Shown piece after piece: positions 58,844 through 64,000 of a stretch of 64,000 nt of DNA. This stretch comes from Liquidambar formosana (lineage: Eukaryota > Streptophyta > Magnoliopsida > Saxifragales > Altingiaceae): the NCBI GenBank assembly GCA_039720395.1, contig CM077820.1, positions 55,248,196 to 55,312,195 of the forward strand, in the 5' to 3' direction. The position numbers and the translations under genes were made by a program. Under the pieces are notes generated by a model, which worked only from the letters and a program-made list of their open reading frames with translations, did not search any database and was not told where the DNA came from. How positions within the stretch are numbered: position 1 is the first letter of the stretch; each line of letters starts with the position of its first letter.

Positions 58844-60254
58844 ATTCATTTCACCCAAAATAAATCCTCCCAAGTTTACTCCCTTACTGCAAAATCAATG
58901 GGTTTGAAGACTCTCATCAATTTTGCACTGCTTAGGCTTTTTTGAACTGGAATGACAGAATCAGAATAGGGCTTGCGTTACTTTGCAGGGTAAGGTGTTT
59001 ACGTCGCCTCTGCTATTGTATTCCTTTATTTTTTTTCTTAATATACCGGTAGGGGTCTATGCCAAAACCCCCCACCCATTATAGGTAGATTTCCTTTTTC
59101 CTTTTTTTTTTTCATTTAAAATAGGAAAAAAAGTGTTACCAGTCTGGATCTTTGAATTATATAAATGTTGTGTGCGAAAAAGAAAAAGAAAAAAAATTCC
59201 TGCACTGTCAATCTTTTTGGAGGAATGTTTCTTATCAGAAACCAACTTTCCTGCATTTTCATCCCCCAAGAGAGAAGCAGTTGAGTGCGATGATGCATGC
59301 TAGTACCATTTACACTAATGAACTGAAAAATGCACCATCATACTAGCTCGTGATAAAAGCGTTGCTAAGCTTTTTGCTTGCAAATTTTGTTTTGGAAGAT
59401 TAAGAGCTCTAAGCCCAGTTGGAAAGAGATTTAAGATCCAAACTCCATTCAAGAGAGGTAACCAAACCATTTGGCGCAAAACATTATGACGAATCCCAAG
59501 CAGTCTTAAAGCCTCCTTTTTGTTCTCTTTCTGGTGATAATTGTTAAACCAGAGATCTGTCAGTGTGCCAGAGTTAATAGCATCAATGCTAATGGATGCC
59601 CAGCTATGGATGAGTTGAGTGACTCTTAAATTTTATAGGGATAGAAACCGAGTGGAAACCAAGTGGGAGGGAAGTAATGTTTTCCCCTAAAGTTGCACCT
59701 TTCAGTCAAGAAATGGGTCTCTTTGGGCAAGGGAAAAACTTCAATGAACTTGCAAGAGGGATCCACCCGGAACCCAATGGTTAAGTTCGTTCCTACAGAA
59801 TGCATTTGAACAATGAAATCGGCAAAGGTTAAGTTCGCTCCTCTTATTTTCTCGGCCTAGCCCATTAACCTTGGGTCCCTTAAATCAGTTTAAGGCTGTA
59901 TTTAGACTCCAAATCTCCCAATTGAATCCACCAAGTGTACTACTATTCGGAAAACTACACCAGTCCGTCAATTTAATTTCAATTTTGTTCGAGGTTCCCC
60001 CAATGCAGTAAGCCCAACACAAACGCCAATTAAAAGAAACCAACTACAAGGAAGCATTAAATACACGAATTATTAATAAATCTACAGGACAAAAGCCAAT
60101 TTCTATTATAGAAACAATACACTGAGTATGACAAACACATCATTCTCGCGACAATATCAGGAAAAGAAATTCATGAACACCAAAAATAACATAGTATCGT
60201 CTCCATCTGGACACAGGTTGCAGTCCAAAAAGTCATTGAAAATCAACCAATCTT
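58844..60254. other. Convergent spacer between the ABCI gene and ARF1
   Basis: Contains the ABCI 3' UTR on the left and presumably the ARF1 3' UTR on the right. In between is unremarkable AT-rich DNA without a supported gene. Confidence 0.5.

Positions 60255-64000
<3,746 letters not shown>

Overview
The window is nuclear DNA from a flowering plant, most likely a woody eudicot. The genes have GT-AG introns, AT-rich intergenic DNA, and dense MITEs, SINEs and an LTR element. The families are plant-typical: galactinol synthase, PMEI-domain secreted proteins, plant ABCI proteins, and an IDM-like alpha-crystallin protein. The species cannot be named from sequence alone.

Layout. (1) 1-11.9 kb: three tandem, same-strand galactinol synthase genes, each with four exons and 325 codons, on a repeat unit of about 5 kb whose promoter blocks are also duplicated. 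(2) 12.2-32.4 kb: a young, scrambled tandem array built from modules: L (with a tRNA-like SINE), P (an unidentified conserved antisense ORF), CT (microsatellite-rich), X (a captured vacuolar Na+/H+ antiporter exon), PMEI-A and PMEI-B. There are three rearranged units. PMEI-A copies 2 and 3 are intact and copy 1 has a nonsense codon. All three PMEI-B copies are broken. A non-autonomous LTR retrotransposon with 608-bp LTRs and a 5-bp target duplication sits inside unit II. (3) 33.1-33.6, 48.4-48.9 and 51.6-52.2 kb: three intact single-exon genes of a third PMEI-like subfamily (PMEI-C). (4) 35-44.5 kb: two alpha-crystallin (HSP20-fold) genes in tandem. The first is a 410-aa IDM2/IDM3-like protein. 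The second is a short ACD protein with a doubtful 5' end. A Mutator-like element with dimeric long inverted repeats lies between them. (5) 53.3-64 kb: conserved housekeeping genes: TRAPPC4/TRS23 (minus), head-to-head with an ABCI20/21-like ABC ATPase (plus), then ARF1 (minus), whose large second intron holds about five degenerate copies of a repeat of roughly 210 bp.

How the genes relate. Galactinol synthase supplies galactinol for raffinose-family oligosaccharides. The PMEI-like proteins are predicted secreted inhibitors of pectin methylesterase or invertase. TRAPPC4 and ARF1 both act in Golgi and vesicle traffic. There is no operon logic: the window shows local tandem duplication, decay and transposon traffic beside a stable housekeeping block. 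The least explained material is the modular array at 12-32 kb and the dimeric-TIR element at 40.5-41.9 kb.
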